Shown here: piece after piece, positions 14,513 to 14,770 of the stretch
How the letters are laid out: the number at the start of each line of letters is the position of its first letter
How positions within the stretch are numbered: the stretch's first letter is position 1
From: Candidatus Hodarchaeota archaeon
GTDB taxonomy: Archaea; Asgardarchaeota; Heimdallarchaeia; Hodarchaeales; YT1-039
NCBI GenBank assembly: GCA_016840025.1
Contig: JAEOTF010000035.1
Location: forward strand, 1 to 14,770
DNA: 14,770 bases
Direction: 5' to 3'
The notes under the pieces: generated by a model
Told to the model about the DNA's origin: nothing
The model's input: the letters and a program-made list of their open reading frames with translations, nothing else
Database searches by the model: none
Position numbers and translations under genes: made by a program

Positions 14513-14770
14513 ATGACAGAGCAAGACGTAGATTTACCAATAATTGAGAGAACTAGTGAATATCTTGTTGATGATCGACTTATCTACCAATATGATCAAA
14601 TTACTGGTACATTGAAGCTGGATATTGGGAAAAGGGAATATAAACAGTTATTAGAGAACATAGGTGATTTCCCTGAAACTGGTGCTTCCTTTTGTTTTCA
14701 ATTACCACAAGTAGGTGAAGTTTGTTTCATCAATGTGCAAGACATAATACGTATAGAGAGTAAAAAAGGC
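14513..14770 (+). CDS. Unrecognised protein, 3' end cut off by the window
   Basis: An open frame of 86 codons runs from an ATG at 14513 to the window end without a stop. AGGTG sits about 6 bases before the ATG, and the gene begins 27 bases after the GTPase stop, so it likely belongs to the same operon. The visible part is acidic and soluble (TEQDVDLPIIERTSEYLVDD), with alternating short strands and one helix; no motif or membrane segment is seen. I do not recognise it. Confidence 0.7.
   Translation, partial: MTEQDVDLPIIERTSEYLVDDRLIYQYDQITGTLKLDIGKREYKQLLENIGDFPETGASFCFQLPQVGEVCFINVQDIIRIESKKG

Overview
The window most likely comes from an Asgard (Promethearchaeota) archaeon, perhaps of the Heimdallarchaeia side. 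Host genes are AT-rich, archaeal-style TATA-like boxes are visible, and promoters and ribosome sites are weak or mixed. Gene content combines an eukaryote-like Ras-family GTPase, an archaeal FMN flavoprotein (AfpA type), an Isf-type iron-sulfur flavoprotein and archaeal CheD/CheR. The lineage is an inference from gene content; no marker gene or rRNA is present.

Region 1 (about 85-2218) is an IS200/IS605-like mobile element. It holds a highly structured omega-RNA region, an intact IscB nuclease (447-1769) and a tnpA transposase broken by two frame changes (1769-2159), followed by right-end hairpins. It is visibly richer in G+C than the rest, which suggests recent arrival from another organism. 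Nuclease and guide RNA look usable, while the element looks unable to move itself.

Region 2 (2320-5177, + strand) has a metallo-beta-lactamase-fold hydrolase, a small three-helix membrane protein and a YwrD-like gamma-glutamyltransferase, closely spaced. An OFA-family MFS transporter (5353-6639, - strand) converges on it. The gap between them carries two copies of a hairpin-forming repeat.

Region 3 (6844-8013, - strand) is a two-gene redox operon: an Isf-type iron-sulfur flavoprotein followed by an AfpA-type flavoprotein. The conserved N-terminus of AfpA can only be reached from a non-standard AUA start or by reading through the preceding stop.

Region 4 (8134-12722, + strand) runs divergently. 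It starts with a small subunit of the 2-hydroxyacyl-CoA dehydratase/benzoyl-CoA reductase family, then cheD, cheR, a GNAT acetyltransferase and a second, larger subunit of the same dehydratase family. The two subunits match the lengths of HadC- and HadB-like partners but are split by about 2.2 kb. No ATPase activator is in view. The flavoproteins across the divergent promoter are plausible electron carriers for such an enzyme (inference).

Region 5 (12887-14770, + strand) is an unrecognised protein with a CxxC...HxxxxC zinc-like site, directly followed by a Ras-like GTPase with a GTG start and the beginning of another unrecognised protein. This looks like a small GTPase regulatory module of unknown job.
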